Assembly (NCBI RefSeq): GCF_014805685.1
Contig: NC_060887.1
Span: 29,667,963-29,731,962, forward strand
From: Silurus meridionalis
Lineage: Eukaryota > Chordata > Actinopteri > Siluriformes > Siluridae
Length of the DNA stretch: 64,000 bases
Reading direction: 5' to 3'
Part shown: positions 10,901 through 22,023 of the stretch, in pieces
Position numbering within the stretch: position 1 is the first letter of the stretch
Layout of the letters: each line of letters opens with the position of its first letter
The notes under the pieces: model-generated
What the model saw: the letters and a program-made list of their open reading frames with translations, nothing else
Told to the model about the DNA's origin: nothing
Database searches by the model: none
Made by a program: the position numbers and the translations under genes

Positions 10901-11500
10901 TCTTTTTTTTATCAAAATAAAATCACATTTTATTTGTCACATACACATACATACAGAGTACGACATGCAGTGAAATGCTTTGTACGACCATCCAACATTT
11001 AAGCATAAAAAGCAATAGAATTCAAGGATGAAAAAAATAATAAAGTAGATAAATAAAAAGTATAAACTTTAGAAAATACATGAAAATATATGTATATACA
11101 TGAATGAGTATTGAAGATATTGACAGTACAAATTAAATTGATTTAGTGTGATTGTCCTTAAAGCGTCCATGTGCAGTGTGGTGAGATATAAAGTGGCACT
11201 GTGCTGTTCAAGTCCAGGGTTGAAATGACAGTCCAGAGTGTCTTAATAGTGCAAAAAATGTTGTGCAGAAATGAGTGACGATGGAGAGAGAGGTCCAGTA
11301 CTTGATCCTGGGTGTTTCCTGTTTTAAACTCTGAATTTTTAAAGCTTTGTTGTTAAGTACGTTTTTAGCTTTAGCTTGTAGTGTTTACTCAGGCGTTGGC
11401 AAAGCATGTAAAGCTGTATGAAATTTACACACGTGCGTGACATCCACTTTATACTTTTCTGCGTTTTGGTTACTTTGGTTTAGTTTTTTTTCTTGATCTT
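10900..11500. repeat. Interspersed repeat, uninterrupted copy
   Basis: Begins with tail-like aaaataaaatcacattttatttgtcac and the motif gagtacgacatgcagtgaaatgctt, common in fish. Continues into the sequence that in copy 1 is cut by the BEL element at 2416/2417. It forms the junction between the two duplicated segments and so may have mediated the duplication. Confidence 0.6.
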
Positions 11501-12107
11501 TTTTGTGTAGTTTTACTCCCAAGATAAACGATGGTAGCTTTCCTCTGTGCTGCATCTCAGGCTTTCTCTGTGTCTTTTTGTGCTGGTCGGAGAAAGGACG
11601 CTGTTGTTTGAGCTCTTTTTTCTTTTCATCAGTTTGTCCTCTCTTTGTGGTTTCGGTTGCTTTTCCGCGTTATTTTGCCTTTTACTCACTCGTCACCATT
11701 GTAATGACCGAGACAACACCTGAAACGTGTGCTTCACAAGGAGGTTGACTGTATACTTCACTTAACAACACTACAGGAGTAAGACAGAGTACATGTGTGT
11801 GAATGAGGGGGAGGGCAGTGGAGTAGTGCTGTTAAAGGGAGAAGATGTGGAGAAGGTGGAGGAGTTTAGGTACCTGGGGTCAACAGTGCAAAGTAATGGA
11901 GAGTGTGTTAGAGAAGTGAAGAAAAGAGTGCAGGCAGGGTGGAGTGGGTGAAGAAGAGTGGCAGGAGTGATTTGTGATAGAAGAGTGTCTGCAAGAGTGA
12001 AAGGGAAAGTTTATAGGACTGTGGTGAGACCTGAGATGTTGTATGGTTTGGAGACAGTGGCAGTGAGTATATTCTTATATTTTATTTTATATAGTTTTTA
12101 TACTTTA

Positions 12108-12871
12108 TGTTACCCACAAAATGATAACATTAACTTTGATTTTGATTTTGTCTTTTATTCCTCTCGTGCTGAACTCACAATGAACACATATGGTTGTTGT
12201 CGTTGTTGTAGTTTAATTTTAGTTGAGTACTTTGTGCACATTCATGTGTACAGATTGGTGTTTGTGTGTGGTCAAACTGTAAACCCAAATAGATCCACCA
12301 ATTACAATCAAGTATTGTTTACATCACCATTTAAATTTCTATAAACATTTAAACATCAACTCTAGATAATAAGCATTAAATTATATGCTTATAAATCAAG
12401 ATATAATAATCCTTATAATGCTAATATCACAAATTATAATTAACAATTACATATGTGCATCAAGCATTAATCACGTTTCTAGAACAGTCTCTGTGTTACA
12501 AACACATACTAAACTTTATCAACTATAAGCAACATATATTGCATGAATATTTCAATAAGCAATATAAAAAAAACAACAACAAATGTTGAACCAGAAGTGT
12601 ATAACATTAGCCGTTTAGGCGCTAATCGCAAGTAGCTTGCATAACATATCAGAAACTATCAATTCACTTGAACAACATGTGAATTACTCACCACGCTGGG
12701 AATATAGTTTAAAATGATATTTTCAAAACTGGAATCTTTACAGAAGTTCAGTGAGGTTTTAACAACATGCATTTATCTCTTTTTTTTTTTTTTTTTTTTT
12801 TTTGCAACCTTTTTTCTAAGCTAACGCATGTGCTCCCAGAATCCGTGTCCTTAAAGGGGCAGCACCCAACA
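12108..12871 (-). mobile_element. Solo LTR, 764 bp, with 5-bp target duplication
   Basis: Ends are TGTTACCC...CACCCAACA. It is flanked by CTTTA at 12,103-12,107 and 12,872-12,876. Copy 1 of the duplication has the empty site with a single CTTTA (near 3328-3332). Read on the minus strand, an AATAAA (plus TTTATT at 12,154) lies close to the 3' end, which suggests minus orientation. No internal region is left, so it is a solo LTR. The family (Gypsy, ERV or other) is not clear. A poly-T run is at about 12,779-12,803. Confidence 0.85.
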
Positions 12872-12879
12872 CTTTATTT

Positions 12880-13024
12880 ATCAGTCTTCTTTTTCTTTTA
12901 TTATTTTCTCCCATCCTATTCCCTCATGCTGGACCGTCGTAATAAGCATTTCACTGCATGTCGTACCCTGTATGTATGTGCATGTGACAAATAAAATTTG
13001 ATTTGATTTGATTAGATTTTTGAG
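12880..13024 (+). repeat. Small retroposon with ATTTG-rich tail (copy 2 version)
   Basis: Right part of the small element inserted in the LINE remnant (gtcgtaataagcatttcact), ending with acaaataaaatttgatttgatttg, a tail typical of a common fish short retroposon. Confidence 0.6.
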
Positions 13025-13431
13025 TAAAAGGCAGGAGGTGGAGCTGGAGGTAGCAGAGCTGAAGATGTTGAGGTTTTCGTTGGGAGTGACGACGATGGAC
13101 AGGATTAGAAATGAGTTTTTTAGAGGGACAGTGCATGTAGGATGTTTTGGAGACAAGGTGAAAGAGGCACGATTGAGATGGTGTGGACATGTGCAGAGGA
13201 GGGACATGGGGTATATCGGTAGGAGAAGGATGGAGCCACCAGGAGGGAGGAAAAAAGGGAAGACCAAGGAGGCGGTTTATGGATGTGCTGAGGGAAGACA
13301 TGCAGGTAGTTGTGTTGAAAGAGGCAGATGTAAAGAACAGAGAGGTATGGAGACAGATGATCCGCTGTGGCGGCCCCTAATGGGAGAAGTCGAAAGATGA
13401 AGAAGAAGAAGAAGAAGAAGAAGAATAAGGA

Positions 13432-14205
13432 GGAGTACAGTGAACAAACCATGTACTTGAGATAAAGTAGAGATGCACTAGGTAAAATATATTTCTATAG
13501 AAGTGCTCCCCTTTAAACCTTTACTTAAGTAAAAGTACTAAAGTATGTGCCTTCAAATATTCTTAAGTATTCAAAGTACTATGATTTATTTTGGCTATAA
13601 TGTCCTATAAAACTTCTTTCGGCTTCTCCTATTAGGGGTCGCCACAGCGGATCATCCGCATGTTCGATTTGGCACGCGTTTTTTACGCTGGATGCCTTTC
13701 CTAACGCAACCCTCCACATTTATCCGAGCTTGGGACCGGCACTAAGAGTGCACAGCTTGTGCAACCCTAATGGCTGGGTTTAAATCCTAACCACTAGAAC
13801 ACCAGCGAACCTTGGCTATAATGTCCTATGAAAAGAAAAAAAAAAACCTCCAATGTTCCTGGTCTTACTCCCTTTCCACTTGGTCTCCTGAACACACAAC
13901 ATATCTACTTTTCTCCTTTCCATCATATCAGCTAACTTTCTCCCTTTACCAGTCATAGTACCAACATTGAAAGTACCCACCATAACCTCCACGCTCCTAC
14001 ACTTCTCCTATTCCTGCTGTCTCTGTAGACGGTCTTCCTCCTCTCCTTCTCCTCCTTCCGCCAATAGCGTGTCCACCGTTACCCTGTGGGCTCACAATAC
14101 TTGTGGCAGTCGTTGGTAACCCGGGCATCAACCGATCCGGTATGAGTTTCTGATTCGTGATCCGTATGTTTGATTTGGCAAACATCTGCATGTTTTACAC
14201 TGGAT
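13432..14205 (-). mobile_element. MITE half plus inverted LINE fragments, copy 2
   Basis: Same composition and order as 3860-4650, with only scattered substitutions. Confidence 0.5.
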
Positions 14206-14989
14206 TTTTTACATCAGGACCTTTCATTAAATAAGATCGAATTGCTTCATATAAAACAGTGTTTATCATCTGCAGCCTCATTGACCCCCTGCACTCATTA
14301 AGGACAAGATCTTGGGAAATATGTAGTGTAGTAGTAGATACTATATACATCTATACTATATTAAAACCATGGGGCCAAAAAGTGCCATCTTGGGAGCTCC
14401 AGGGTTTCAGGAAGAAATGTGCTCCAGCAGAACCTAAAAGTCAGAACAATGGGTCAGAACTTTACACACTCATGTAAGAGTAATTATTGACTAGATTTAT
14501 AAATAAACAGAGGTGTTCAGGTTTTTGACACAGTGTGTGACTCTCCATCATTAGTGCCCTAATAGTTTAAGACTAGTTATAACACTTAAAGTAAAGCAAT
14601 AAAAAAACATTTAAAATGTTATACAATATGAAACCCTGAGCACTTTCTCTGACTGGGCATGTGGATAACAGGATTTCTGGGAAAGGCTGAGTCTTTGGAG
14701 AGGCCGAATCAGTTTTCTGATTTAAATAAGTGTATATAACTGGCATTTCTCTACAGAAATTATTATTATTTTTCAGCTAAATTACATGCTATTAACAATC
14801 ATTATTTAATACAAATAAAGGAATTCTATTTATCATATAAAGTCATATAAAACATCCTAAATTACGAAAGACTGTCTCAAACAGGAGTGTAAACCAGTGT
14901 CACTTTCTGTATCTGTTCAGGGGTTAAAAAAAAATAAAAAAAATTTAAGAATCAAGGTATTATCAGGTAATCAAGGTAATATATATATT

Positions 14990-15519
14990 TTTTTTTTTTT
15001 AAGTAACATGAACCCTAAAACCAGACTGTGGTAAAATGGAAGCCACCCCAGTGATGTCTTTGAACAGACAGACGGATAGAATCTCCATTAGAATCTGAAA
15101 AATATTTGGTCACCTTTAACAGCCATTTTAAATTTACCCAAGTCTTGTTGAATTATTTCCATTGTATAGGTCTCACTCAATAAAAAGAGAACAACCACAA
15201 ACATACAGCCAATATCATTAAGAACTAACTCAGCATAGAGAAGAACAAGGAGTCCTGGAAGTAAATGTTTTGGCCCCCACAGAGCCCTGATTTCAGCATC
15301 AACAAGTCAAAAGATCTACATGTAGATCTAGATCTGTGGTTAGTTCTTCAAGATGTTTGGAAAAAACTACCTGTCCAGAACTTTTAAAAGTGTGTTTGCA
15401 AGTATACCTAGAAGAATTAATGCTGATTTGCAGAAAAAATGTGGTCACACAAAATAGTGAATTTATTTAGACTTTTATTAATTTGGACTCTTTTATTTTA
15501 TTTTTTTTATGCAGAGTAC

Positions 15520-15607
<88 letters not shown>

Positions 15608-15624
15608 ATAGAAAGAAGAAGAAT

Positions 15625-15696
<72 letters not shown>

Positions 15697-15722
15697 ATTC
15701 TTCTTATTTCTATATTGAATAT
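14990..15722. repeat. Single 604-bp-type unit, Tc1-like fragment and AT palindrome, copy 2
   Basis: One unit equivalent to the three at 5430-7260, followed by long (AT)n tracts and the inverted block (attcaatatagaaagaagaa at 15,601 against cacattcttcttatttctat at 15,694). Confidence 0.8.
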
Positions 15723-16231
15723 ATGTAAATGAGTAAATACAGGGCAGTGGTAGTGGAACCACTCAGATTTAAAATAAACAGGGGCGTTACCTGGAGACAA
15801 AACTGTACACATAATGTTTCGTCATCAATATCAAATGTTGCCATGGAAACGCGACGTCTTTTCACTGCTGGACAACGATATCTGCTGGATGCGTTATTTT
15901 GGGCAAGAAGGAAATAAAATCGAGAATAAAGCGCCATCTGCTGTGATGTTTCACAAAAAATGTAAGACGCTAAACACTACATAACATCCTTGTTTAAAAC
16001 GGACTCAATGTCCAGTTCCTGACCGTAATGGAAAGTTAAAAAGAAATGTATGCCCCATGTCACCAGAATAAACTCTACCCAATTAGTATAAATACTGGCA
16101 AAGTGGGACACTTCAGATCAAACCTCTGTATCTTAAAACTCACTGATCTAAATTTATTTCTGAGTTCAGTCTTGGAAAATAAAAAGTCCAAGGAACCAAA
16201 ACAAAGATTCTGAAAATAAACTGTAAACAAA

Positions 16232-16299
16232 ATGGCAGCTACATTGGGCAAAACATGTCAAGATAAAAAAAAGGGGGTTGTAAATGTGACCTACATTCA

Positions 16300-16354
<55 letters not shown>

Positions 16355-17980
16355 GCTGCATTATTACAACATTATTTATGCAAAAAAATAATTCTTATCA
16401 CTTTCTTTATTTAGTTTTATACATCAACCAGCACACTGGAAGCTGGAACATAAAGGACAGGGCACATTATCAGCCCAAGTCATCATTCAGGGCAAAAGGA
16501 AATCTGATAACCTGCCCAATGATTATGAGCCTCATCAGAAGAGACAGAAAAAACAGATAATAGAAGAGAAAACGGACGTCTCCAACAAAACTAATCTAGG
16601 TAAAAAAAAAAAATACATGCAAACTTGTCCAAGGGTTTGTGAATGTGATGTACCCTCACTGTCCCCTTCATTAGAAACACCTCTGTATTCATATACACTT
16701 TGTGTGTGTGTGTTGCTGCATTATCACCACATTATTTATGCAAAAAAAATAATTCTTATCTCTTTCTTTATTTAGTTTTATACATCAACCAGCACACTGG
16801 AAGCTGGAACATAAAGGACAGGGCACATGATCAGCCCAAGTCATCATTCAGGGCAAAAGGAAATCTGATAACCTGCCCAATGAATATGAGCCTCATCAGA
16901 AGAGACAGAAAAACAGATAATAGAAGAGAAAACGGACGTCTCCAACAAAACTAAACTAGGTAAAAAAAATACATGCAAACTTGTCCAAGGGTTTGTGAAT
17001 GTGATGTACCCTCACTGTCCCCTTCATTAGAAACACCTCTGTATTCATATACACTTTGTGTGTGTGTGTTGCTGCATTATCACCACATTATTTATGCAAA
17101 AAAATAATTCTTATCACTTTCTTTATTTAGTTTTATACATCAATCAGCACACTGGAAGCTGGAACATAAAGAAGAGGGCATACGATCAGCCCAAGTCATC
17201 ATTCAGGGGCAAAAGGAAACCTGATATTCTGCCCAATGATTATGAGCCTCATCAGAAGAGACAGAAAAAACAAATAATAGAAGAGAAATCTGACGTCTCC
17301 AACACAAATAAACTACCTCCTAAACATTTAGGCATTGGTAAGGCAACAGAAAGTTGAAGTGGATGAACAGCAGTAGGACTAGTTATGTGAATTAGACACT
17401 CATCTTTGGATGTTTTTCACAGCACATTTGTTGGAGGTTTATGAGACGAGAGAACTGCTGGGCAAAGGAGGATTTGGCTCTGTGTATGCTGGTGTACGTA
17501 AAGCAGATGGATTGCCAGTAAGTCTTTTCTCTCTTGTTTTATTCTATATCTCTGACTTCATCATATGTCTTAATTTAATATACACATTGGGGAAGCCTGT
17601 TTTTAGTCATCATGCTGAATATTTAATCATAAGATCAGGAATGGCAGTGTTCACTGATACGTGATTGTGACTTTTGAAAGAGGCTGATTGTTATAAGCAT
17701 CATGGCATCATGGCTCAATGTAGGATTTTCAATAAAACTGCAGAAGTGATTACTACACTTTTATGATCAGCTAAAATTATATAACATCTAAGCCCAAATA
17801 AAAGATAAGATCCTTTTTAGTTCATTTATGTGAATAATTTCATCTAATCACAAAACACATTTGTATTTTCTCAGGTTGCAATCAAGTACATCTCCAAACG
17901 TAAAGCACCTAAAAAACTGGAAATCGTAAGTTTCTTCTGCATGTCGTAATGTACATAAAACAATAACCTATAACCTATAC

Positions 17981-18025
<45 letters not shown>

Positions 18026-19249
18026 CACATTATTCAGAACACTTTTATAAGCAGTTTGGGGTTATAATATGTAGCACTCGTTCTTTTCTACAGCCTGGAC
18101 ATGGTTTCCTGCCCACTGAGGTGGCATTAATGTCCATCGTAAATACAGAACCATACTGTTTGAACATCCTGCGGATTCTGGAGTGGTATGAACAGCCAAA
18201 GTGCTACTACATAGTTCTGGAACGACCTGAACCATGTGAAAACCTCCACCAGTTCTGCAGTAGGTATGGCAGCTGCTTGCCGGAGACTGTGGCTCGTTTA
18301 GTGATGGTTCAGCTGATAGATGCGCTGAAGCATTGCAAGAGCCGGGGAATTCTGCATCGTGACGTCAAGCCAGAAAACATCATGATTCAGACGAACACTC
18401 TTAAAGTTAAGCTGATTGACTTCGGGTGCGGAGACTTGATCAAGGACAAGTACAAAGAATTTACAGGTATATTATCTGAAAACTCTGAAAACTTATCTGA
18501 GTTCTGCATGGCAATGAGATGTGTGCTTCTTTTACTAACTGGAATGTCATTAACAGGCACACCCAGCTACGCTCCTCCTGAGTGGTTTAAAAAGAAAAAG
18601 TATTTGGCAGAACCAGCGACTGTCTGGTCTGTGGGTGTGACACTGTACAGACTGGTGTGTGGCTCTCTGCCTTTCAACACCAGGAAGGACGTGAAACATG
18701 GTCATGTGCGTTTCTCCAGAAGTCATTCTGAAGGTAAGAAACTGCAAAGACTGATAAGTTATGGAATAAGTCAAAGCAGGCTGAAGTTTCTATTGTACAT
18801 TTACTTGACAGAGAAAGAAGCATTTATTTGTTTGATCTTATAACAGCTATAAGTGTGAATAATTTAATATGCAATCAATAATATTTATACCAAAATGTTA
18901 TGTATTACACATAACTGTTTTTAAGAGGTTAAATATTATACAGCATGATCTTTATTAGTGAAGTTTCTATTCTTTTCTCTATGTTTTACTGATTTCTGTA
19001 TCTGTGTATTGTTTAACAGAATGCATGCATCTGATCCGTTGGTGTTTGTGCACCAAACCAGCAGGCCGTCCGAGCCTGGAGCAGATAGAGCATCACCCAT
19101 GGTTTCACTTCAAAGGTATTTGTGCTGTTCTTTCTCTCTTTATTTTTAAACAGACAGAGGAACCCTATAATTCATGAAGTAATTTTGTTCTCTAATTGTT
19201 TTTTTGTTTTTTTTGTGATTTAGGATCTGCACTACAAACTACTGGATAG
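16232..19249 (+). CDS. PIM-like serine/threonine protein kinase, gene 2 (spliced)
   Basis: Paralogue of gene 1 in the same orientation. Usable exons: 17131-17337, 17423-17517, 17875-17925, 18094-18466, 18557-18733, 19020-19115, 19224-19249 (TAG at 19247). All have GT-AG sites and the same lengths as in gene 1. The catalytic motifs are retained ([44 protein letters not shown]). Gene 1 and gene 2 kinase domains differ at very few residues, for example IMVQ against IMIQ after HRDVKPEN. Upstream are two further exon repeats, 16415-16599 and 16776-16959, carrying small deletions that put them out of frame. A working mRNA must skip them or start downstream. The first coding exon is unresolved; the ATG at 16232 matches the 7910 candidate. 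AATAAA is at 19316. Confidence 0.85.
16415..16599 (+). pseudogene. pim-like gene 2, decayed N-terminal exon repeat a1
   Basis: Counterpart of the 186-bp exon at 8083 but 185 bp. One G is missing in the aggggc run (agggc here). The shifted frame reaches a TAA at 16,558-16,560 inside the exon. Splice signals are intact, so inclusion would create a premature stop. Confidence 0.75.
16776..16959 (+). pseudogene. pim-like gene 2, decayed N-terminal exon repeat a2
   Basis: Another tandem copy of the exon, 184 bp. It shares the missing G with a1 and also lacks one A in the following A run. The splice sites look usable but the coding frame is broken. Confidence 0.75.
17131..17337 (+). CDS. pim-like gene 2, N-terminal repeat exon b
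   Basis: 207 bp, intact, equivalent to 8444-8650, and joins in phase to the kinase exon at 17423. Confidence 0.78.
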
Positions 19250-19624
19250 ACACCTGACATGAAATACATCTGAAACCTACAAATATATTTGTGCTTTTGT
19301 ACAAAATACATCAAAAATAAAATATTTAATTGTAAATTGATTTTGACTGGAGTCAGTTTATATTGCAATCATTTTTGTTAATCATGCTTACTTAATAAAA
19401 CAATAAGCCATAAAAGGGGAGATAATCAGAGTTAAAGATGATTGTTTGGACCAATTAAAAGGAAAGTCACTGTATTGTCACTATCACTATATTTCTGCAG
19501 TGCACGGGAAGTAAACAAAACACCCCTTAGCTTAGAGGTCAAAGAGGGAACATAACAGGAATGTATATAAATTGTGCATCATAAAGGATATAATTTTTTA
19601 TTTTTTTTTATAAAATAAAATCAC

Positions 19625-20020
19625 TATGCAGCACACTCCTGAGACCAGGGACCAAACAAAAACAACACGGGAGAAACAGCAATTGACTTAAATCTAAAAC
19701 AGAAAAACAAAAATTAACAATACATCATATGCTTTATTCAGACACTTAACATTTACTTAAACACAATTACCAACTGCCCCATTTCATTTTATTAACTTAA
19801 CCACATTTACCTTCATCAGCTACCAAAAATGGCAGCCAATCAGCATTTCAGCCTTCATCCACATCTAAAACATTACAAAACACTAAACATTTAAAACCAT
19901 GGTTACCAACTGCACACTCACTTTTATTTAATTAAAATATTAAATAATTGACCTTCATTGGCAGATAGCAGATATAACAATCAGTTGATGTTCAAGCATT
20001 TATCCAGATCTTTTGTGACC
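19625..20020. other. Intergenic, no feature recognised
   Basis: Just past the end of the duplicated segment. AT-rich, no coding frame of note and no repeat I can name. Confidence 0.5.
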
Positions 20021-20323
20021 TAATGGATGAGTCGTCACTGTGCTCTTGGGGTAATTTTGGTCAACCGACCACTCTTGGGAAGCTTCTCCACTGTTCCATG
20101 TTTTTTACTATTTGTGAATAATGGCTCCCACTGTGGTTTAAAAACCAACCAGTTATTAGGTTTAGAGGGCAAATACTTTTTCACACAATAAAAACTGCAT
20201 GTTGTGTTCACTTGTGTTGTCTTTTACAAATATTTAAATAATTTTGATGATCTGAAACATTAAAGTGTGACAAACATGCAAAAAAAAGTATTCAAGGGGC
20301 AAACACTTTTTCACACCACTGTA
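20020..20323 (-). mobile_element. Tc1/mariner-like DNA transposon end
   Basis: Plus-strand text runs to an end reading caaacactttttcacaccactgta, the reverse complement of a common fish Tc1/mariner-type terminal sequence that begins TACAGTGGTGTGAAAAAG. A related internal copy of the motif is at about 20,165. No transposase frame remains. Left limit approximate. Confidence 0.5.
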
Positions 20324-20379
20324 TATGATATATATTAGTATTATGAGAATACAATATGAGTACAATTACAGGACATAAA

Positions 20380-20659
20380 CACTGTTCATTAACACTCAGC
20401 ACATTTTATTATAACATTATGAAAATATTTAGCAGATATGGAAAAAATAACATTCCGAAGTTATACGACTTATTTCAATATTCAAGAACAATAACATTGT
20501 AATGACATCCCATGAATGTTGTTCTTAATGTTTTAATAACATTTTAAAAACATTTAACAAATACAATTAACATCAGAAGAATGCTCCAAGAACATTGTAT
20601 TGATAAAGTTTTCTATCAACATTAGGAGAATATTCATCAAGTATAAATAACATCATAAG
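20380..20659. repeat. Minisatellite, left half
   Basis: Degenerate tandem units built on aataacatt, agaacattg and ttctatcaacattagga. The array continues with the same units at 21,322-21,560 after the hAT insertion. Confidence 0.75.
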
Positions 20660-21321
20660 CAGTGTTGTGCTAGTTACTGAAAAATAGTAACTAGTTACAG
20701 TTACTCATTACTTCATTCAGAAAGTAACTGAATATATCAAGGATTTCTGAAATAAATAACAAAACAAGCTGAATAATATATTTAAAATCAAAAACTAAAG
20801 TGGCTTCTGCATCATAAAGCTGTTGTGTTAAGCTCTTAAAAATGTTCCTTTCACAGCTGAAGTATGAAAACTATCAACAATGTAGAACAGAGCACCTGGT
20901 TAGGTTCTAGCTTCTAGCATGGAGTTCCTGGAGGAGCTTTAACAGATTGGAGTTGCTGTTTATCGCAGTAGATACGAGCTTCGAACCAGAAAGACACAGC
21001 TTACATTTGACTAAAAAGTTTTTGTCTTTATACTGAGCATATTTCCACTTTAAGCAACTCGTCTTGCTCTCGCCTCGACTCGCCATTACTGCCGCACAGA
21101 CCTGATTAAACAGAGACACGCCCACAGTGCGTCTTCTTCATGTTTACAGTGGTTCATCCACCAATCCTACAGTGCGTCCTGGTTAGGTTAGACTGTAGTC
21201 TACACTTCAGCTGAAATTAATTCATTTAAAAAAATAACGGGTAATGGAGTTACTTTATTTTTAAAAGTAAAGCGTTACAGTATTAGTTACTGTCAAAAGT
21301 AACGTGTTACTGCCAACACTG
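20660..21321 (-). mobile_element. Non-autonomous hAT transposon (662 bp) with BED-finger remnant
   Basis: Terminal inverted repeats start CAGTGTTG on both strands. A perfect 8-bp target duplication ATCATAAG is at 20,652-20,659 and 21,322-21,329, the length expected for hAT transposases. A minus-strand frame (20,907-21,125) has the look of a BED zinc finger (KWKYAQYKDKNFLVKCKLC, then LLKLLQELH), the DNA-binding domain of hAT transposases. The catalytic domain is absent. Confidence 0.88.
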
Positions 21322-21560
21322 ATCATAAGGACGTTCTGAGAATATTGTTCTAATAACATTTTCTATCAACATTAGCAGAACCATTATTAAGCATAAATAA
21401 CGTCATAAGGGGGTTCCTAGAACATTGTATTGATAATGTTTTCAGTTAACATTAGGAGAACATTCATCAAGTATAAATAACATTATGAGAATGTTCTATA
21501 AACATTGTTTTAAAAACGTTTTGTTTAACAATTAGACAACATTTAGGAAACGTTAAATAA
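21322..21560. repeat. Minisatellite, right half
   Basis: Continuation of the 20,380 array: repeated aataacatcataagg, gagaatattgttctaataac and attagcagaac-type units. Confidence 0.75.
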
Positions 21561-22023
21561 AGTTGTGGGAAGGTTAGCTGTTAGCTGGGGAGATGCTCAG
21601 ACGATTTAAAGAATACTAGTTCAACTGACATTATCTTCAAAGGCTTACACAGTCAAGCATCCAAACTCCAAGGTGTAGAAACTGGTGATGTTGAACTGTC
21701 AGTTTGACTGACAGTTAACTGAACAGTTTGAGGAATTGAGGAAGAAAAGGTCTTCACAGAACTTAGTGTTTCAGGCATCCTACTCCTTCACCAAAAGTAA
21801 TGTCCAGGTAATGCTAAAGTGTCTGATAGACAGTGAGATTAAGTCTCTTTTTCTGAACTCCTAACATTTATGCAACATTACCGGTCTCCACTTCTACAGC
21901 TGAGAGGTCAACTTTCAGAGTTAAAACTCATCAAACCCAGTCTTCGAATCTACATTGAGCGAGGCATTCCAATTATAGACCCAATTCTAAAATTACATAC
22001 CCTTTTTCGTCCTTCTTCCTCCT
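21561..22023. other. Possible old retroelement fragment
   Basis: Between the minisatellite and the BEL element. A broken plus-strand frame near 21,800-22,000 (CLIDSEIKSLF, then LRIYIERGIPI) is reminiscent of a retroelement protease region but is too decayed to assign. Confidence 0.25.

Larger units (their letters stand above)
2417..10920. repeat. Tandem segmental duplication, copy 1 (with pim-like gene 1)
   Basis: Copy 1 of a segment repeated in the same orientation starting at 11,189 (offset 8,772 at the left end). The order in both is a 3'-LINE-like repeat, LINE RT debris, an inverted LINE fragment, a Tc1-like remnant with AT microsatellites, repeated small exons, a kinase gene, and a shared 3' flank ending in aaaataaaatcac. 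Matching sequence is nearly identical by eye. Copy-1-specific differences are the BEL element abutting its left edge and the 604-bp triplication. Its left limit may lie beyond the BEL element, outside the window. Confidence 0.9.
11770..13432 (+). mobile_element. LINE RT C-terminal remnant, copy 2, with nested insertions
   Basis: Counterpart of 2985-3830. The left part ends around 12,062 (VVRPEMLYGLETVAVS) and the right part resumes at about 13,024 (KRQEVELEVAELKM, RLRWCGHVQRRDMGYIGRRR). The piece between is an inserted small repeat that itself holds a solo LTR. A frameshift near 13,250 and the missing N-terminal portion make it non-functional. Ends in a (GAA)n tail at about 13,400. Confidence 0.8.
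16300..17400. repeat. Tandem repeat of a ~360-bp exon-bearing unit (three copies)
   Basis: Each unit has a TG tract, ttgctgcattat, an AT-rich acceptor region, the N-terminal exon and a downstream intron piece with gtgatgtaccctcactgtcc. Starts are near 16,305, 16,700 and 17,058. Gene 1 has two units, near 7985 and 8370. Confidence 0.85.
11189..19624. repeat. Tandem segmental duplication, copy 2 (with pim-like gene 2)
   Basis: Second copy of the segment at 2417. It carries a 764-bp solo LTR (12,108-12,871) absent from copy 1, one rather than three 604-bp units, and three rather than two N-terminal exon repeats. Homology to the copy-1 3' flank continues until about 19,624 (aaaataaaatcac) and then stops. 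Confidence 0.9.

Noticed and set aside
20380..21560. Spaced near-repeats that might suggest a CRISPR-like array
   Set aside because: Units are degenerate and contiguous, without uniform unique spacers, in a vertebrate genome. It is a minisatellite with a hAT insertion.
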